This document shows, piece after piece, positions 11,147 through 22,398 of a stretch of DNA of 64,000 bases. Source of the DNA: Siminovitchia acidinfaciens. GTDB taxonomy: Bacteria; Bacillota; Bacilli; Bacillales; Bacillaceae_C. The DNA lies in NCBI RefSeq assembly GCF_003605385.1, contig NZ_QYTV02000002.1:249412-313411 (forward strand). The letters are read 5' to 3'. How positions within the stretch are numbered: the stretch's first letter is position 1; each line of letters starts with the position of its first letter. Position numbers and translations under genes: made by a program. A model generated the notes under the pieces. It did no database searches. It was not told the origin of the DNA and saw nothing but the letters and a program-made list of their open reading frames with translations.

Positions 11147-12499
11147 TTATGATTGGAAAGAATGCAGCGGTGCCGCAAGCTTTATTTTCTTTTTGGCAGA
11201 AGCCTTCTCACGTACTGGTTCTGCTTGATTTACTGCAACTTCCAAATCAAAAATTTGCTTGAAGATAGCAATTTTTTCTGCAGCATTCGCCTCACCCGAA
11301 AATTCCTTCACTTGCAAAATCGGATCTTTCAACATCTGATTAATGATGCTTTTCGTATGCTTGCTAATCACTTTTCTTTCCCGTTCTGTCAAATCCGGGA
11401 TTTTCCGTTCAATACTTTTCATCGTTTGAGCTTGAATCGACAAAGCCTTTTCTCGTAAAGCAGTAATGACTGGAACGACACCTAGCATATTCAGCCATTC
11501 ATTAAACTCTACAATCTCTTTCTCGATCATGCCCATGATCTCTTCAGCGGCATTTTTCCTTTCGGCCAAATTCGCCTGTACAATGCCTTCGAGATCATCT
11601 ATATCATAGAGGAAAAAGCTTTCGATTTCCGAAATGCCGGGATCCAAATCCCTCGGCACGGCAATATCCACAAGGAAAAGTGAGCGCCCTCTCCTCATTT
11701 TTTCAACCTGTGTCATCATATCTTTTGTCAACACATATTCCTGCGACCCAGTGGAGCTGATGACAATATCAGCTTCCATGACTGCGCACTGCAGTTCACT
11801 TAGCGGCTTAGCCTGTCCATTAAACTGGCTTGCTAAATTCTCCGCTCTTTCAAATGTACGATTGACGACAGTCACTTTCGTAGCTCCATTGGAATAAAGG
11901 TTCTTGATAGCCAACTCGCTCATCTTTCCCGCTCCAATGATGAGCACATGCTTGTCCGTCAATTGACCGAAAACTTTTTTGGCAAGCTCGACTGCCGCAT
12001 AGCTGACTGAAACAGCGTTTGCTCCGATTTCGGTTTCCGAATGAGCCCGCTTAGCCAATGTAACAGCCTGTCTCATTAAATGGTTAAAGACTGTTCCTGT
12101 TGTTCCCTTTTCTTGGCCTAGCAAAAAGCTGTCCCTTATTTGACCAAGTATTTGCGTCTCTCCAAGAATCATGGAATCAAGTCCGCATGTAACTTTGTAC
12201 AAATGTTCAACCGCACGTTCATGCTCATGAATAAATAAATGATCGGAAAAATCTTTTTGATCTATTTGAAACCATTCAGCCAGAAATTCTTTAATATAAT
12301 AGCGGCCAGTGTGAATCTGATCCACCACCGCATATACTTCCGTCCGGTTGCAAGTAGAAACAATGATATTTTCCAATATGCTTTTTTTATTTTTCAGCGT
12401 CGTCATCGCTGAAGCCAGATCACCTTCCGCGAAAGCAAGCCGCTCCCTGACCTCGACGGGCGCTGTTTGATAATTTAAACCGACAACGATGATGTGCAT
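11147..12499 (-). CDS. hemA: Glutamyl-tRNA reductase
   Basis: First committed enzyme of heme synthesis; reduces glutamyl-tRNA to glutamate-1-semialdehyde. The 450-residue protein has the catalytic cysteine in [12 protein letters not shown], the substrate motif [15 protein letters not shown], and the NADPH-binding [16 protein letters not shown]. It is the first gene of the hem operon. A PerR-like palindrome lies about 55 bp upstream. The ATG is 11 bp after GGAGGTG. Confidence 0.97.
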   Translation of the reverse strand: MHIIVVGLNYQTAPVEVRERLAFAEGDLASAMTTLKNKKSILENIIVSTCNRTEVYAVVDQIHTGRYYIKEFLAEWFQIDQKDFSDHLFIHEHERAVEHLYKVTCGLDSMILGETQILGQIRDSFLLGQEKGTTGTVFNHLMRQAVTLAKRAHSETEIGANAVSVSYAAVELAKKVFGQLTDKHVLIIGAGKMSELAIKNLYSNGATKVTVVNRTFERAENLASQFNGQAKPLSELQCAVMEADIVISSTGSQEYVLTKDMMTQVEKMRRGRSLFLVDIAVPRDLDPGISEIESFFLYDIDDLEGIVQANLAERKNAAEEIMGMIEKEIVEFNEWLNMLGVVPVITALREKALSIQAQTMKSIERKIPDLTERERKVISKHTKSIINQMLKDPILQVKEFSGEANAAEKIAIFKQIFDLEVAVNQAEPVREKASAKKKIKLAAPLHSFQS

Positions 12500-12537
12500 A
12501 TTAAAATAGGCACCTCCATATGATACTCACTATCTTT

Positions 12538-12568
12538 AGTATATCACTTCACATTAGAAGAATTCTAA
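12538..12568 (-). promoter_or_regulatory. PerR-box-like operator and -10 of hemA
   Basis: On the minus strand TTAGAATTCTTCTAA (12568-12554) is a 7-1-7 inverted repeat with one mismatch, close to the Per box of B. subtilis. A -10 TATACT (12543-12538) follows, so the box overlaps the -35 region. hemA is a known PerR target in B. subtilis. The role here is inferred. Confidence 0.6.
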
Positions 12569-12605
12569 AAAGATGTGAACAGAAAGCGAAACCTGTGTTA
12601 TATTT

Positions 12606-12775
12606 AAGTGCGAGGCAAGCTGCTGACTTCAATCACATCGTGTGAAGCATCATTGAAAATGCTCCATGCAGCTTTGCGACGAGCTGAACAAGACTTCTCC
12701 GAATAAACTATGGCGCAGGAGCACAGTCTTCCAAGCAAACTTGTGACCTCGAGGGGCTAAAAACGACGCTAAAGG
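12606..12775. repeat. Dispersed intergenic repeat, copy 1
   Basis: Contains AGCTGCTGACTTCAATCACA, CTTTGCGACGAGCTGAACAA and TTGTGACCTCGAGGGGCTA. All three blocks recur in other copies, notably near 22100-22230 and 38960-39100. Confidence 0.75.
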
Positions 12776-12893
12776 AAGTACAAAACGCCTGTTCAGCCTT
12801 AATTTCTTATAGTAAAACTATTTTTGAATCCTTTTGTAACATAGCAAATATACTGTTGAAATACAAGCAAACACGTTGGATGTGATTTTTTTG

Positions 12894-13379
12894 GTGAAAA
12901 AGGGAATGTTTACCGGAGTTATATTCTTAGGATTTGGCCTTTATTTTCTTTTACAGCAATACAACATACAAATATTTGATGATCTGTATTCCTGGCCAAC
13001 TTTGATTATTATCGTGGGACTGGGATTTCTTGCCCAAGGGTATTTAGCAAAAGACAATGAGGCGATTTTACCGGGTGCTATAATAACGGGCATGGGGATA
13101 CACTTCCATGTTGTCAATAAGCTTGATATGTGGCAGGATCATGCGGGAGTATTTCTCCTGTTGGCTGCAGTCGGCATTCTACTTACATATGTAAAAACAG
13201 GGGCCGGACTTATGATGGGCCTTCTCTTTTTGGCGGCAGCTTCATTGCTGTTGTTCTTCGACCGGCTTGCAAACTGGGCTGTCGAGCGCGGTCACGACAT
13301 TTCACTTATCAGTAATTTCTGGCCTATCTTCTTCATAGCAGCCGGTGCCTACTTTATATTTTTACAAAGAAAAAAATAA
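12894..13379 (+). CDS. ysxD: YsxD-like membrane protein (LiaI/LiaF-type transmembrane domain)
   Basis: A polytopic membrane protein of about 161 residues with paired hydrophobic helices (GVIFLGFGLYFLLQ, WPTLIIIVGLGFLAQGY, AGVFLLLAAVGILLTY, NFWPIFFIAAGAYFIFL), typical of the LiaI/LiaF/DUF5668 membrane module. I favour GTG 12894, because GGATGTGA lies 8 bp upstream, over TTG 12876. B. subtilis has ysxD at the same place between hemA and engB, so this is probably its counterpart. Function unknown. Confidence 0.7.
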   Translation: MKKGMFTGVIFLGFGLYFLLQQYNIQIFDDLYSWPTLIIIVGLGFLAQGYLAKDNEAILPGAIITGMGIHFHVVNKLDMWQDHAGVFLLLAAVGILLTYVKTGAGLMMGLLFLAAASLLLFFDRLANWAVERGHDISLISNFWPIFFIAAGAYFIFLQRKK

Positions 13380-13487
13380 AGTTGCCGCCATTTAAATATA
13401 AGTTGAATTATATTTTCACCAAACCTGGAGACTTAAAATCATTTGAAGGAACAGTCTTGATCTTTTTAGTCCCTAGCCATGGATAAA

Positions 13488-13690
13488 AGCAAACATGGGC
13501 AACATTGAGGGCAAATGTTGCCCGTGCCGGCGGAAAAATAGCAAAAACGGGTAACATCGAAGGATAATCATGCCCGTCTCAGCAGAAAAACAGCAAACGC
13601 GGGCAACATTGAAGGATAATCGCCCGTCTCAGCAGAAAAATAGCAAACATTGGCAAGATGAAGGGCCCATGGCAATCTTTGCCTGGCTGC
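13488..13690. repeat. Tandem repeat array C, 52 bp units with internal dyads
   Basis: Four units start at 13488, 13540, 13592 and 13642 with AGCAAACxxGGGCAACATTGAAGG and a matching GCCCGT arm, each ending CAGCAGAAAAA. Each unit can fold into a hairpin. It lies in the non-coding stretch between ysxD and engB. Confidence 0.83.
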
Positions 13691-13787
13691 GTCAATGGAA
13701 TTTCTTAAAATTAAACTTATTTAGCATATTTTATTAAAGCGAGTAGCGACTGTATTTCCAGGGAAAACGGGCATCCCCAGTGCTCTT

Positions 13788-13890
13788 GGTGACCTAGTCA
13801 GCAGTTTTTTCGCTGCTTCGGTGACTTAGAGCTCCTTTTAGTTTCCGTGCCAACGTTTTTTCCGCTGCCACAGGCCCTCATAACGCACTC
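13788..13890. repeat. Two further units of tandem repeat family B
   Basis: Shares TTTTTTCGCTGCTTCGGTGACTTAGAGC-type content and the AGTTxCCGTGCCAxCGTTTTTTCCGCTGC block with the array at 5931-6090. Confidence 0.75.
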
Positions 13891-13921
13891 ATTGCAAAAA
13901 ATCTCCCAATCCATCAATAAA

Positions 13922-13963
13922 AACCGCCCAGAAAATCAATTTTCACTGACTTTCCGAACGGCC
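13922..13963 (-). terminator. Terminator after lonA-engB
   Basis: Imperfect stem (CCGTTCGGAAA with TTTCTGGGCGG, including G-U pairs) followed on the minus strand by TTTTTATT. It begins a few bases past the engB stop. Confidence 0.7.
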
Positions 13964-13966
13964 TAT

Positions 13967-14551
13967 TTATTTGAATCTCTTCGTTAATATTTTCCACACG
14001 ATGTCCTTGCCTTCACCAGTTTCCGAAGAGAATGTTACGATTTCATCTTCGGGTACCATATTTAGCTTTTCTTTGGCTATTTTCAAATGCTTGGACCACT
14101 TACCCTTAGGGATTTTATCCGCCTTTGTAGCGATGACAATACACGGGATTTCGTAGTATTTAAGGAAGTCATACATCATAACATCATCTTCCGTCGGAGG
14201 ATGGCGCAGATCGACGATTAACATGACCGCACGGAGCTCTTTCCTAGTTGTCAGGTACGTTTCAATCATCTGTCCCCACGCTTCGCGTTCCCTTTTGGAC
14301 ACTTTTGCAAATCCGTATCCCGGAACGTCCACGAAGTAGATCATGTCCTCAATCCTATAAAAGTTCAACGTTTGCGTTTTACCAGGTTTTGATGATGTTC
14401 TGGCCAAACTTTTGCGATTAATCATTTTATTGATAAAAGAAGACTTTCCGACGTTGGATCTGCCGGCAAGTGCAAATTCCGGCAGTCCTTCATCGGGATA
14501 TTGTTCAGGCTTGACAGCACTGATTACCATTTCTACATTATTAACTTTCAT
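13967..14551 (-). CDS. engB: Ribosome-biogenesis GTPase EngB/YsxC
   Basis: TrmE-Era-EngA-EngB family GTPase needed for 50S subunit assembly. G motifs are clear: G1 [15 protein letters not shown]2/G3 region with [13 protein letters not shown]4 ATKADK and G5 FSSETGEG. Its 194 residues match the family. The ATG overlaps the lonA stop by 4 bp, so translation is coupled. Usually essential in Bacillus. Confidence 0.97.
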   Translation of the reverse strand: MKVNNVEMVISAVKPEQYPDEGLPEFALAGRSNVGKSSFINKMINRKSLARTSSKPGKTQTLNFYRIEDMIYFVDVPGYGFAKVSKREREAWGQMIETYLTTRKELRAVMLIVDLRHPPTEDDVMMYDFLKYYEIPCIVIATKADKIPKGKWSKHLKIAKEKLNMVPEDEIVTFSSETGEGKDIVWKILTKRFK

Positions 14552-16872
14552 TGCTTCTCTCCCACTAATGCTTTCTCAAGCACTTCATCCATATGTGTCA
14601 CAGGAATGAAGGTCAGGTCTTGTTTTACACTGTCAGGAATCTCATCGATATCCTTTTCATTATCTTTTGGTAATATAATTGTCGTCAATCCGGCCCGATG
14701 GGCGCTCATCGACTTCTCCTTCACTCCACCAATAGGGAGGACCCTTCCCCGCAGAGTAATTTCTCCGGTCATGCCGATTTCTTTTCTGATTGGGCTTCCG
14801 GTCAAAGCAGATACAAGTGCCGTTGCTATCGTAATTCCCGCGGACGGCCCATCTTTAGGAACCGCACCTTCCGGCACGTGAATATGGACATCGCACGTTT
14901 CATAAAAATCATCCGACAGTTTCAATTCTTCCGCTTTGGAACGTACGTAGCTGAAGGCAGCTTGAGCGGATTCTTTCATTACATCGCCCAATTTTCCGGT
15001 TAAAATCAGTTTCCCTTTCCCCGGAGTTAGCGATACTTCAATTTGGAGGGTGTCTCCTCCTACTGTCGTATAAGCAAGTCCTGTAGCAACACCTACTTGG
15101 TCTTCAAGCTCTGCCTGGCCATAGCGGTATTTTTTCTTACCAAGGAGTTCTTCTAAATTTTTTTCCGTCACAATGACCCTTTTGCGGTCACCGGCAACGA
15201 TGATTTTCGCCGCTTTCCTGCAGATGGATGCGAGCTGGCGCTCCAGCTCTCTGACCCCCGCTTCTCTCGTGTAATAGCGGACAATTGCCCTGATGGCATC
15301 TTCTTTGACCTGAAGCTGGCTTTTCGTTAACCCATGTTCCTCAACCTGCTTTGATAGCAGATGATCCTTGGCAATATGGATTTTTTCCAATTCGGTGTAA
15401 CCGGAAATCGTAATAATTTCCATCCTGTCCCGAAGAGGTCCTGGAATGGTCGCCAAATCATTGGCAGTAGCTACAAACATGACTTTTGAAAGGTCATATG
15501 TCTCTTCTATATAGTGATCACTAAACGTCCTGTTCTGCTCAGGATCCAACACTTCGAGCATCGCGGAAGAAGGGTCACCACGAAAATCATTGGACATTTT
15601 GTCAATTTCATCCAATAAAAATACTGGGTTAATCGTACCCGCCTTCTTCATTCCCTGAATGATCCGGCCGGGCATCGCCCCGACATATGTACGCCGGTGT
15701 CCTCTGATTTCGGATTCATCCCTTACTCCACCGAGCGAGATCCGGACAAAATTTCTTCCCATCGACTCGGCAATTGATCGTGCCAAGCTTGTCTTTCCAA
15801 CACCTGGAGGGCCAGCAAGGCAAAGTATGGGACTCCTTAATGATTTGGTCAACTGTTTCACTGCCAGGAATTCAAGTACCCTCTCCTTGACATGCTTGAG
15901 TCCATAATGATCCCGTTCCAAAATCTTTTCCGCTTTATGGATGTTCAGATCATCTTTTGTTGACTTCTTCCACGGAAGGGCAACCAGCCAATCAAGGTAG
16001 TTTCGGATTACTGCACTTTCCGCAGATGTGGCGGGTACCTTTTCATATCTGTCAAGCTCCCTGAAAGCGGTCATCTTGGCATGTTCTGTCATGCCGGCAT
16101 TTTCTATTTTTTCGGTTAGTTCGGCAACCTCTCCAACCTTGCCTTCCTTTTCCCCGAGTTCTTTTTGAATGGCTTTCATTTGCTCTCGCAAATAATATTC
16201 CTTTTGAGTTCTCTCCATCGACTGTTTGATTCTTTGGCCGATCTTTTTCTCAAGATTAAGGACTTCTTTCTCATTATGGATGATTTCAATCACATTGCCG
16301 AGTCTTTTTTTCACATCAAATGTTTCCAGGATCTCTTGTTTATCCTGCAATTTCAATGGCAAATGCGATGCAATGATATCCGCCATTCGCCCAGGCTCTT
16401 CCATATCAGCCACAGTCGCAAACGTTTCCGCTGATATTTTCTTGGACAGCTTAATGTATTGCTCAAAATACTCAAGCATTGTCCTCATTAAAGCCTGGGT
16501 CTCCACATCCTTGTCCGTATCGTCCTCATACAGATCCAATGTGGCTGCGGCGAAATCATCTTTAACAATATACTCTTTCATGTGCGCCCGTGCCAGCCCC
16601 TCTACCAATACACGAATCGTACCGTTTGGAAGCTTAAGCATTTGCTTGACTTTTGTTAATGTTCCAACTTTATAAATGTCGTCCTCACCAGGCTCATCAA
16701 TCGCAGTATCTTTTTGAGTCGTCAAAAAAATAAGATGGTCGGTGAGCATCGCCTGCTCTAATGCCTGGACAGATTGCTCCCTTCCAACGTCAAGATGCAA
16801 AACCATCGTCGGAAAAACAAGCATCCCGCGCAATGGCAGCAGGGGAACGAACGCCTCTTTTTGTTTCGTCAC
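14548..16872 (-). CDS. lonA: ATP-dependent protease LonA
   Basis: Cytoplasmic serine protease of 774 residues: N-terminal substrate domain, coiled-coil region, AAA+ module with Walker [12 protein letters not shown] and Walker [11 protein letters not shown], then the Lon protease domain with catalytic serine in PKDGPSAG and the lysine-bearing segment [17 protein letters not shown]. The start is GTG 16872, 7 bp after GGGAGGTG. Forms an operon with engB. No clear CIRCE element was noticed upstream. Confidence 0.97.
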   Translation of the reverse strand: MTKQKEAFVPLLPLRGMLVFPTMVLHLDVGREQSVQALEQAMLTDHLIFLTTQKDTAIDEPGEDDIYKVGTLTKVKQMLKLPNGTIRVLVEGLARAHMKEYIVKDDFAAATLDLYEDDTDKDVETQALMRTMLEYFEQYIKLSKKISAETFATVADMEEPGRMADIIASHLPLKLQDKQEILETFDVKKRLGNVIEIIHNEKEVLNLEKKIGQRIKQSMERTQKEYYLREQMKAIQKELGEKEGKVGEVAELTEKIENAGMTEHAKMTAFRELDRYEKVPATSAESAVIRNYLDWLVALPWKKSTKDDLNIHKAEKILERDHYGLKHVKERVLEFLAVKQLTKSLRSPILCLAGPPGVGKTSLARSIAESMGRNFVRISLGGVRDESEIRGHRRTYVGAMPGRIIQGMKKAGTINPVFLLDEIDKMSNDFRGDPSSAMLEVLDPEQNRTFSDHYIEETYDLSKVMFVATANDLATIPGPLRDRMEIITISGYTELEKIHIAKDHLLSKQVEEHGLTKSQLQVKEDAIRAIVRYYTREAGVRELERQLASICRKAAKIIVAGDRKRVIVTEKNLEELLGKKKYRYGQAELEDQVGVATGLAYTTVGGDTLQIEVSLTPGKGKLILTGKLGDVMKESAQAAFSYVRSKAEELKLSDDFYETCDVHIHVPEGAVPKDGPSAGITIATALVSALTGSPIRKEIGMTGEITLRGRVLPIGGVKEKSMSAHRAGLTTIILPKDNEKDIDEIPDSVKQDLTFIPVTHMDEVLEKALVGEKQ

Positions 16873-17000
16873 ATTCGTACACCTCCCAGTAATTCCCTTC
16901 CATTATGAATAGAAGGACGTAAAAAAGCGTATTAATACAATTTTAGCTTATATGGACGGTTAATGTCGAGGAACAGGCGTCCATGACTTTCATCCCTCTT

Positions 17001-18671
17001 CTAAACACTCCTTTTACTCATTCCCTGAATGAAATCCGTAAAAACAAAATCATGGTCATTATTGCTTTTAAGTGCTCTTTTTAGCACATCTTCAATTCTT
17101 TTTACCGGGATGATGTCAACGTCGTCAATGCTGCCCAATATTGACCCCATATTATCCTCAGGAATGAAAACTGTCCGGGCACCAGCAAGCTTTGCCGCCT
17201 TCACCTTGGCTAAGACCCCTCCGACCGGTTTAACATCACCTTGAATTCCAATCTCTCCTGTCATCGCGATCGTATTCTCGACCGGAATTTTATAGATGGC
17301 CGAATAAATTCCTACTGCCATTGCGACTCCGGCAGAAGGGCCATCAATCGGCACGCCTCCAGGGAAATTTACATGTATATCATATTGATGCGCCGGAACT
17401 CCCATAGACCTCAATACAGTGAGGACATTTTCCAACGAGCCCTTTGCAAGACTCTTCCTTCTGATCGATTTGCCCTGTCCATTAATACTTTCTTCCTCAA
17501 CGATACCTGTGATGTTGATCGACCCTTTTTCTTGAGCGGGAATCACCATCATTTCTATTTCCAGAAGCGCCCCACTGTTTGGCCCCGTAACGGCCAATCC
17601 GTTAACAATGCCTACGGAGGGCTGTTCAGCGATCTTCTTTTCATACTTCGGTACGAGTTGGCTCGCTTCCACAATCCATTCGATATCGGCATCAAGTATT
17701 TGTTTTCTTTTTTCTGTAATCGCAAGACCTGCAGCAATTTGTATCATGTTCACTGCTTCTCTTCCACTTGAGGCATAGGAAGCCAATGTTGTTAGGCCGG
17801 TTTCGCTGATTGATAGTTCTACTTTGTCTGCCGCCTTTTCAGCTACACTTTTAATTTCTTCCCTCTCCAGTTCCCGGAAGAATACTTCCATGCAGCGCGA
17901 CCTGATCGCCGGTGGGATTTCGCTGGGGGTTCTAGTAGTTGCTCCAACAAGCCTAAAGTCTGCAGGAAGACCTTTTTGAAAAATATCGTGGATATGGGTT
18001 GGGATTTGGTTGTTTTCTTCGTTATAATAGGCACTTTCCAGAAAAACTTTCCTGTCTTCCAAAACTTTAAGAAGCTTATTCATCTGGATTGGGTGAAGTT
18101 CACCAATTTCATCAATGAACAGGACGCCTCCATGGGCATTAGAGACAGCTCCTTGTTTCGGCTGAGGAATTCCCGCCTGACCCATGGCGCCAGCTCCCTG
18201 ATAAATCGGGTCATGAACCGATCCAATCAGCGGATCTGCAATCCCCCGTTCATCAAAGCGGGCAGTCGTTGCATCCAACTCAACAAAGACGGCTGACCGA
18301 CGAAACGGAGATCTCTCATATTTCTTTGCTTCTTCAAGAACAAGCCTCGCAGCCGCTGTTTTCCCCACTCCAGGGGGTCCATATATAATCACATGTTGCG
18401 GATTAGGGCCGCATAATGCTGCTCTCAAGGCTTTTATTCCGTCTTCCTGACCAACAATATCATTAAAACTCGAAGGACGGACCCTTTCGGATAACGGCTC
18501 AGTCAGCTTAATGGCACGCATTCTTCTCAGTTGTTCCATTTCCTTTTTCGATTCCCTGTCAATCGTAACTCTCTGCGATCTTTGATTCTTTAGCAGGTTA
18601 AAAAAATACAGTCCGATGACTGTTCCGAAAAACAACTGAATGAGCAAGACGATGACAGTCCAATTCATCAT
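17001..18671 (-). CDS. lonB: Lon-like protease LonB, membrane-anchored
   Basis: A 556-residue Lon homologue with an N-terminal transmembrane helix (about residues 4-24), an AAA+ domain (Walker [15 protein letters not shown]; Walker B GVLFIDEIGEL) and a C-terminal Lon protease domain with the Ser in PIDGPSAG. In B. subtilis it is a forespore (sigma-F) protein; I did not find a convincing sigma-F promoter here. Adjacent Met codons at 18671 and 18668 are both possible starts after AGGAGGG; the second has better spacing. Confidence 0.95.
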   Translation of the reverse strand: MMNWTVIVLLIQLFFGTVIGLYFFNLLKNQRSQRVTIDRESKKEMEQLRRMRAIKLTEPLSERVRPSSFNDIVGQEDGIKALRAALCGPNPQHVIIYGPPGVGKTAAARLVLEEAKKYERSPFRRSAVFVELDATTARFDERGIADPLIGSVHDPIYQGAGAMGQAGIPQPKQGAVSNAHGGVLFIDEIGELHPIQMNKLLKVLEDRKVFLESAYYNEENNQIPTHIHDIFQKGLPADFRLVGATTRTPSEIPPAIRSRCMEVFFRELEREEIKSVAEKAADKVELSISETGLTTLASYASSGREAVNMIQIAAGLAITEKRKQILDADIEWIVEASQLVPKYEKKIAEQPSVGIVNGLAVTGPNSGALLEIEMMVIPAQEKGSINITGIVEEESINGQGKSIRRKSLAKGSLENVLTVLRSMGVPAHQYDIHVNFPGGVPIDGPSAGVAMAVGIYSAIYKIPVENTIAMTGEIGIQGDVKPVGGVLAKVKAAKLAGARTVFIPEDNMGSILGSIDDVDIIPVKRIEDVLKRALKSNNDHDFVFTDFIQGMSKRSV

Positions 18672-18774
18672 ATTCCCTCCTGATCACACTTTTTCGCATA
18701 TGGGTAGTATCTCCGTACAAGATCAGGAATAAACGAAATATTTCTATCGACGCCATACTAATAAAAGACGCAAA

Positions 18775-18805
18775 AAGTCCAGGGAGCAAAATACCTCCTG
18801 GACTT
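18775..18805 (-). terminator. Terminator between clpX and lonB
   Basis: Minus-strand stem AAGTCCAGG...CCTGGACTT followed by TTTTT. It lies after the repeat that follows clpX, so clpX and lonB are probably separate transcripts. Confidence 0.75.
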
Positions 18806-18856
18806 ACATGTTTAAAATGTATACTCATTTTCTTTATTAGAATAATGTTGTGATAT

Positions 18857-18990
18857 GTCTAGCTTCAGGCGCCATCGGCTCGAGGTCACAAGCCAAATTG
18901 CTGTGGTGGCTGAAGAGCTGCCTCCTCGCAATTCGTCTTGTGCTTGTCGCCGATGGGCGGGCGCCTTGCGCTTTTCTATTATGCAGTTCC
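18857..18990. repeat. Dispersed intergenic repeat, copy 2
   Basis: Carries GGCTCGAGGTCACAAGCC (the reverse complement of the GGCTTGTGACCTCGAG core), GTGGTGGCTGAAGAGCTGCC and GTCTTGTGCTTGTCG, all shared with copies near 38600 and 59130. Confidence 0.8.
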
Positions 18991-20229
18991 TTTTAAAACA
19001 GTTCCGTCTTCAAGAACAAGCTTTGGCGGCTTCTCGTCGAGGACTGATTCTTTAGTTATGATACATTGTTTGATGTCTTCACGCGATGGAAGATCATACA
19101 TGATGTCGAGCATGATACTTTCGATGATGGAACGAAGGCCACGCGCACCTGTCTTACGCTCGATTGCCTTTTTGGCAATTTCCCGCAAAGCGTCTTCTTC
19201 AAATTCCAATTCGACATTATCAAGTTCGAGCATCTTCTGGTATTGCTTGACAAGCGCATTTTTCGGCGCTGTCAGAATCTCGACCAGCGCATCTTCATCA
19301 AGCTGCTCCAGACTTGAAATAACCGGAAGACGACCGATAAATTCAGGGATTAGTCCAAACTGCAAAAGGTCTTCAGGAAGAACCTTCGATAACAGTCCCT
19401 TATCTTCATCTGCCTGTTTATTATCTGAACCAAATCCGATCACTTTTTGTCCCAGACGGCGCTTGATAATTTGCTCAATGCCGTCAAAGGCACCTCCGCA
19501 AATGAAGAGAATATTCGTCGTATCAACCTGGATGAATTCCTGATGAGGATGCTTGCGTCCACCTTGTGGCGGAACACTTGCCGTTGTTCCTTCAAGGATT
19601 TTCAGTAATGCCTGCTGAACCCCTTCACCCGAAACATCACGAGTAATTGAAGGGTTTTCGGATTTCCGCGCCACTTTATCGATTTCATCAATATAAATGA
19701 TGCCTCTTTCCGCTTTTTCAACATCATAGTCCGCTGCCTGGATTAATTTTAAAAGAATGTTTTCAACGTCCTCACCCACATAACCGGCTTCGGTTAAGGA
19801 AGTGGCATCAGCAATGGCAAATGGGACGTTCAAAATACGGGCAAGCGTTTGCGCAAGAAGTGTCTTACCGCTACCAGTCGGCCCGATTAAGCAGATATTA
19901 CTCTTGGACAATTCCACATCATCAATCTTGCTATTGGAATTGATCCGTTTATAGTGGTTATATACCGCAACAGCGAGCGCCTTCTTTGCCTGCTCCTGCC
20001 CGATAACGTAATCCTTAAGTATCTCTCGGATTTCACGAGGTTTAGGAATGTCTTTGAATTCAAATTCTTCCTCTGTACCCAGCTCTTCTTCAACGATTTC
20101 TGTACAGAGTTCAATACACTCGTCACATATATATACACCTGGTCCAGCGACCAGTTTACGAACCTGTTCCTGAGTTTTTCCGCAAAAAGAACACTTCAGT
20201 TGTCCTTTTTCTTCGTTAAATTTAAACAA
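18979..20229 (-). CDS. clpX: ATP-dependent Clp protease ATP-binding subunit ClpX
   Basis: AAA+ unfoldase that delivers substrates to ClpP. The N-terminal zinc domain has Cys13, Cys16, Cys35 and Cys38; next come Walker [13 protein letters not shown] and Walker [11 protein letters not shown], then the IGF-type loop region [10 protein letters not shown]. The start is TTG 20229 (MFKFNEEKG), with GGGGTGAG 6 bp upstream. The 3' end of the gene touches the dispersed repeat. Confidence 0.97.
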   Translation of the reverse strand: MFKFNEEKGQLKCSFCGKTQEQVRKLVAGPGVYICDECIELCTEIVEEELGTEEEFEFKDIPKPREIREILKDYVIGQEQAKKALAVAVYNHYKRINSNSKIDDVELSKSNICLIGPTGSGKTLLAQTLARILNVPFAIADATSLTEAGYVGEDVENILLKLIQAADYDVEKAERGIIYIDEIDKVARKSENPSITRDVSGEGVQQALLKILEGTTASVPPQGGRKHPHQEFIQVDTTNILFICGGAFDGIEQIIKRRLGQKVIGFGSDNKQADEDKGLLSKVLPEDLLQFGLIPEFIGRLPVISSLEQLDEDALVEILTAPKNALVKQYQKMLELDNVELEFEEDALREIAKKAIERKTGARGLRSIIESIMLDIMYDLPSREDIKQCIITKESVLDEKPPKLVLEDGTVLKGTA

Positions 20230-20420
20230 TGAACTCTCACCCCTTTTGATAACTATACCTTAGCTTCGTCACAGAGTTGCAGGTGTTAAATAGTTATGTA
20301 TTGCATTGTAGCATATTTTGTAAATAAATATACACTAATTCGCTCAGTATAGGTGATTAATTATTTTATTGAATTGTAGTAGTTATTGTTATGTATAGAG
20401 CATGTACTTCTTTTTATTGT

Positions 20421-20454
20421 AAAACAAGGCACGATTTGACCCGCGCCTTGTTTT
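20421..20454 (-). terminator. Terminator of tig
   Basis: Stem AAAACAAGGC...GCCTTGTTTT on the minus strand, 40 bp after the tig stop. Confidence 0.8.
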
Positions 20455-20492
20455 ATCATATGTTGACTGCTTCAACGTTATGTTTATTTATA

Positions 20493-21782
20493 TTATGCAC
20501 CAGCAGCTCTGTTTTCAACAAGGAAATCGACTGCTTTTTGGATTTTAAGATCAGCTTCGATTTGATCGGTATTTCCGCCAAATGCTTTTTTGATATCTTC
20601 AACAGCCATGCTGTACATGTCGGCCATCTTTTGAAGTTCCTTATTCACATCTTCTTCGCTTGGCTCAAGGTTTTCAGCTTTTGCAATCGCCTCAAGCGTC
20701 AAGTTCATGCGGACACGTTTTTCAGCATCTTCTTTCATTTGGCTCTTAAGAGCATCTTCGTCCTGCCCGGAGAATTGGAAATAAAGATCCAAATTCATAC
20801 CTTGCATTTGAAGGCGCTGTTCGAACTCTTTCATCATGTTTTTCAATTCGTTTTCAACCATGACTTCAGGGAGCTCGATTTCAGCATTTTCAGTAGCCTT
20901 TTCAACCAGTGAATCACGGAGTTTGTGGTCAGCTTCATGTTCTTTGTCTTTTGTCAGGCGTTCTTTGATTGAAGCTTTCAATGCATCAAGTGTTTCTGCT
21001 TCTTCGTCAACGTCCTTTGCAAACTCATCGTCAAGCTCAGGAAGTTCTTTTGTTTTGATTTCGTGAACTTTGACTTTGAAAACCGCAGGTTTTCCAGCTA
21101 ATTCTTCTGCATGATATTCTTCAGGGAAAGTAACGGATACGTCTTTTTCCGCTCCAGCTTCTACACCTACGAGTTGCTCTTCAAATCCTGGAATGAAGCT
21201 TCCGGAACCAAGTTCTAGCGTATAGTTTTCAGCTTTCCCGCCCTCAAACGGCTCATCGTCAACGAATCCTTCGAAATCGATAGTAACTGTGTCGCCTTCT
21301 GCAGCTTCGCCTTCTTCCTTGACTACAAGCTCAGCTTGGCGCTCTTGAAGAGTTTTCAATTCATTGTCTACATCTTCGTCTGTTACTTCTGTATCAACAT
21401 CTTCGCCTTCAAGTCCTTTATATTCACCAAGTTTAACTTCCGGCTTTACTACAACAGTAGCTTTAAAAATCAATTCTTTGCCTTTTTCCATCTGTTCGAT
21501 GTCAATTTCAGGCTGATCAACAGGTTCGATTCCAGTTTCTTCAACAGCTGAAGTATAAGCTTCCGGAAGAATTGCATCAAGTGCATCCTGATAAAGAGAT
21601 TCTACGCCAAAACGTTTTTCAAAAATCGGGCGTGGAATTCTTCCTTTACGGAAACCTGGGATGTGTACTTGTTTTACAACCTTTTTAAATGCTGTATCAA
21701 GACCTTTATCAACGGTTTCTTGATCTACTTCTACTGTAAGGACACCTTTATTGCCCTCTAATTTTTCCCATTTTGCTGACAT
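20493..21782 (-). CDS. tig: Trigger factor, ribosome-bound chaperone
   Basis: Peptidyl-prolyl isomerase and chaperone at the ribosome exit tunnel. The order seen is: N-terminal ribosome-binding domain with [21 protein letters not shown]-type domain ([20 protein letters not shown] to GFEEQLVG), and C-terminal arm domain ending [11 protein letters not shown]. The start is ATG 21782 ([10 protein letters not shown]), since GGAGG lies 8 bp upstream. The longer reading to 21797 lacks a site. Length 429. Confidence 0.97.
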   Translation of the reverse strand: MSAKWEKLEGNKGVLTVEVDQETVDKGLDTAFKKVVKQVHIPGFRKGRIPRPIFEKRFGVESLYQDALDAILPEAYTSAVEETGIEPVDQPEIDIEQMEKGKELIFKATVVVKPEVKLGEYKGLEGEDVDTEVTDEDVDNELKTLQERQAELVVKEEGEAAEGDTVTIDFEGFVDDEPFEGGKAENYTLELGSGSFIPGFEEQLVGVEAGAEKDVSVTFPEEYHAEELAGKPAVFKVKVHEIKTKELPELDDEFAKDVDEEAETLDALKASIKERLTKDKEHEADHKLRDSLVEKATENAEIELPEVMVENELKNMMKEFEQRLQMQGMNLDLYFQFSGQDEDALKSQMKEDAEKRVRMNLTLEAIAKAENLEPSEEDVNKELQKMADMYSMAVEDIKKAFGGNTDQIEADLKIQKAVDFLVENRAAGA

Positions 21783-21894
21783 ATTCATTACCTCCAACTA
21801 CATATCTTCGAGAAATCTCTTATGTAAATATTATTTTTTCAATCTAACTACGGGTGGCATAACCATTATATTATAACATAGCATTTCAACTATT

Positions 21895-22262
21895 TAAAGT
21901 GCGTGTTCAAAAGTTGTCAAATCAAAAGGTCGACTAAAGGGCCATGTCCTGTGCGTCGCAAGAAGGTTGAGGCTGCTAGTTTACGCATCGCTGTATATGC
22001 TTTTACCGTAGAAACAGGCCAAGTACAAAAGCGCAAGCGACTTGCCCTACCCCAACAAGCACAAGACGATCCCCGAGAAGGCAGTTCTTTAGCTAAGCTG
22101 CTGATTTCCACCACATCATGTGAAACTTCTCTGAAAATGCTTTATGCGGCTTTGCGACGAGCTGACAAGACTTCCACGATATGCTTTGGCGCTGGAGCAC
22201 ACTCTTCCTAGCATGCTTTTGACCTCAAGGGCTAGGGCGCCGGCGGCACTAGGACATCCTGT
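21895..22262. repeat. Dispersed intergenic repeat, copy 3 (long composite)
   Basis: The left part (AAGGTCGACTAAAGGGCCAT, GTCCTGTG) matches 37060-37110. The right part (AAGCTGCTGATTTCC, CTTTGCGACGAGCTGA, GACCTCAAGGGCTAGGGCGC) matches copy 1 and the region near 38960. It fills most of the 616-bp stretch between tig and ysoA. Confidence 0.78.
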
Positions 22263-22398
22263 CCGTCGGACCTGAACTTAGCACCAATAGATAATATGTT
22301 ATCTACAAACTTAATCACTTAATAATTTCCCATACAACGAAGAGAGTCACCGTTTGTCATTAGACAATTTTTAAACATCCTAGATAAGGGAAGGTACT

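Noticed and set aside
13488-13690. Regularly spaced repeats that could be read as a CRISPR array
   Set aside because: Adjacent whole units are similar along most of their length, so there are no unique spacers, and no cas genes are in the window.
18672-18770. A sigma-F promoter for lonB
   Set aside because: No pair of elements fitting the sigma-F consensus with correct spacing could be found by eye, although lonB is forespore-specific in B. subtilis.
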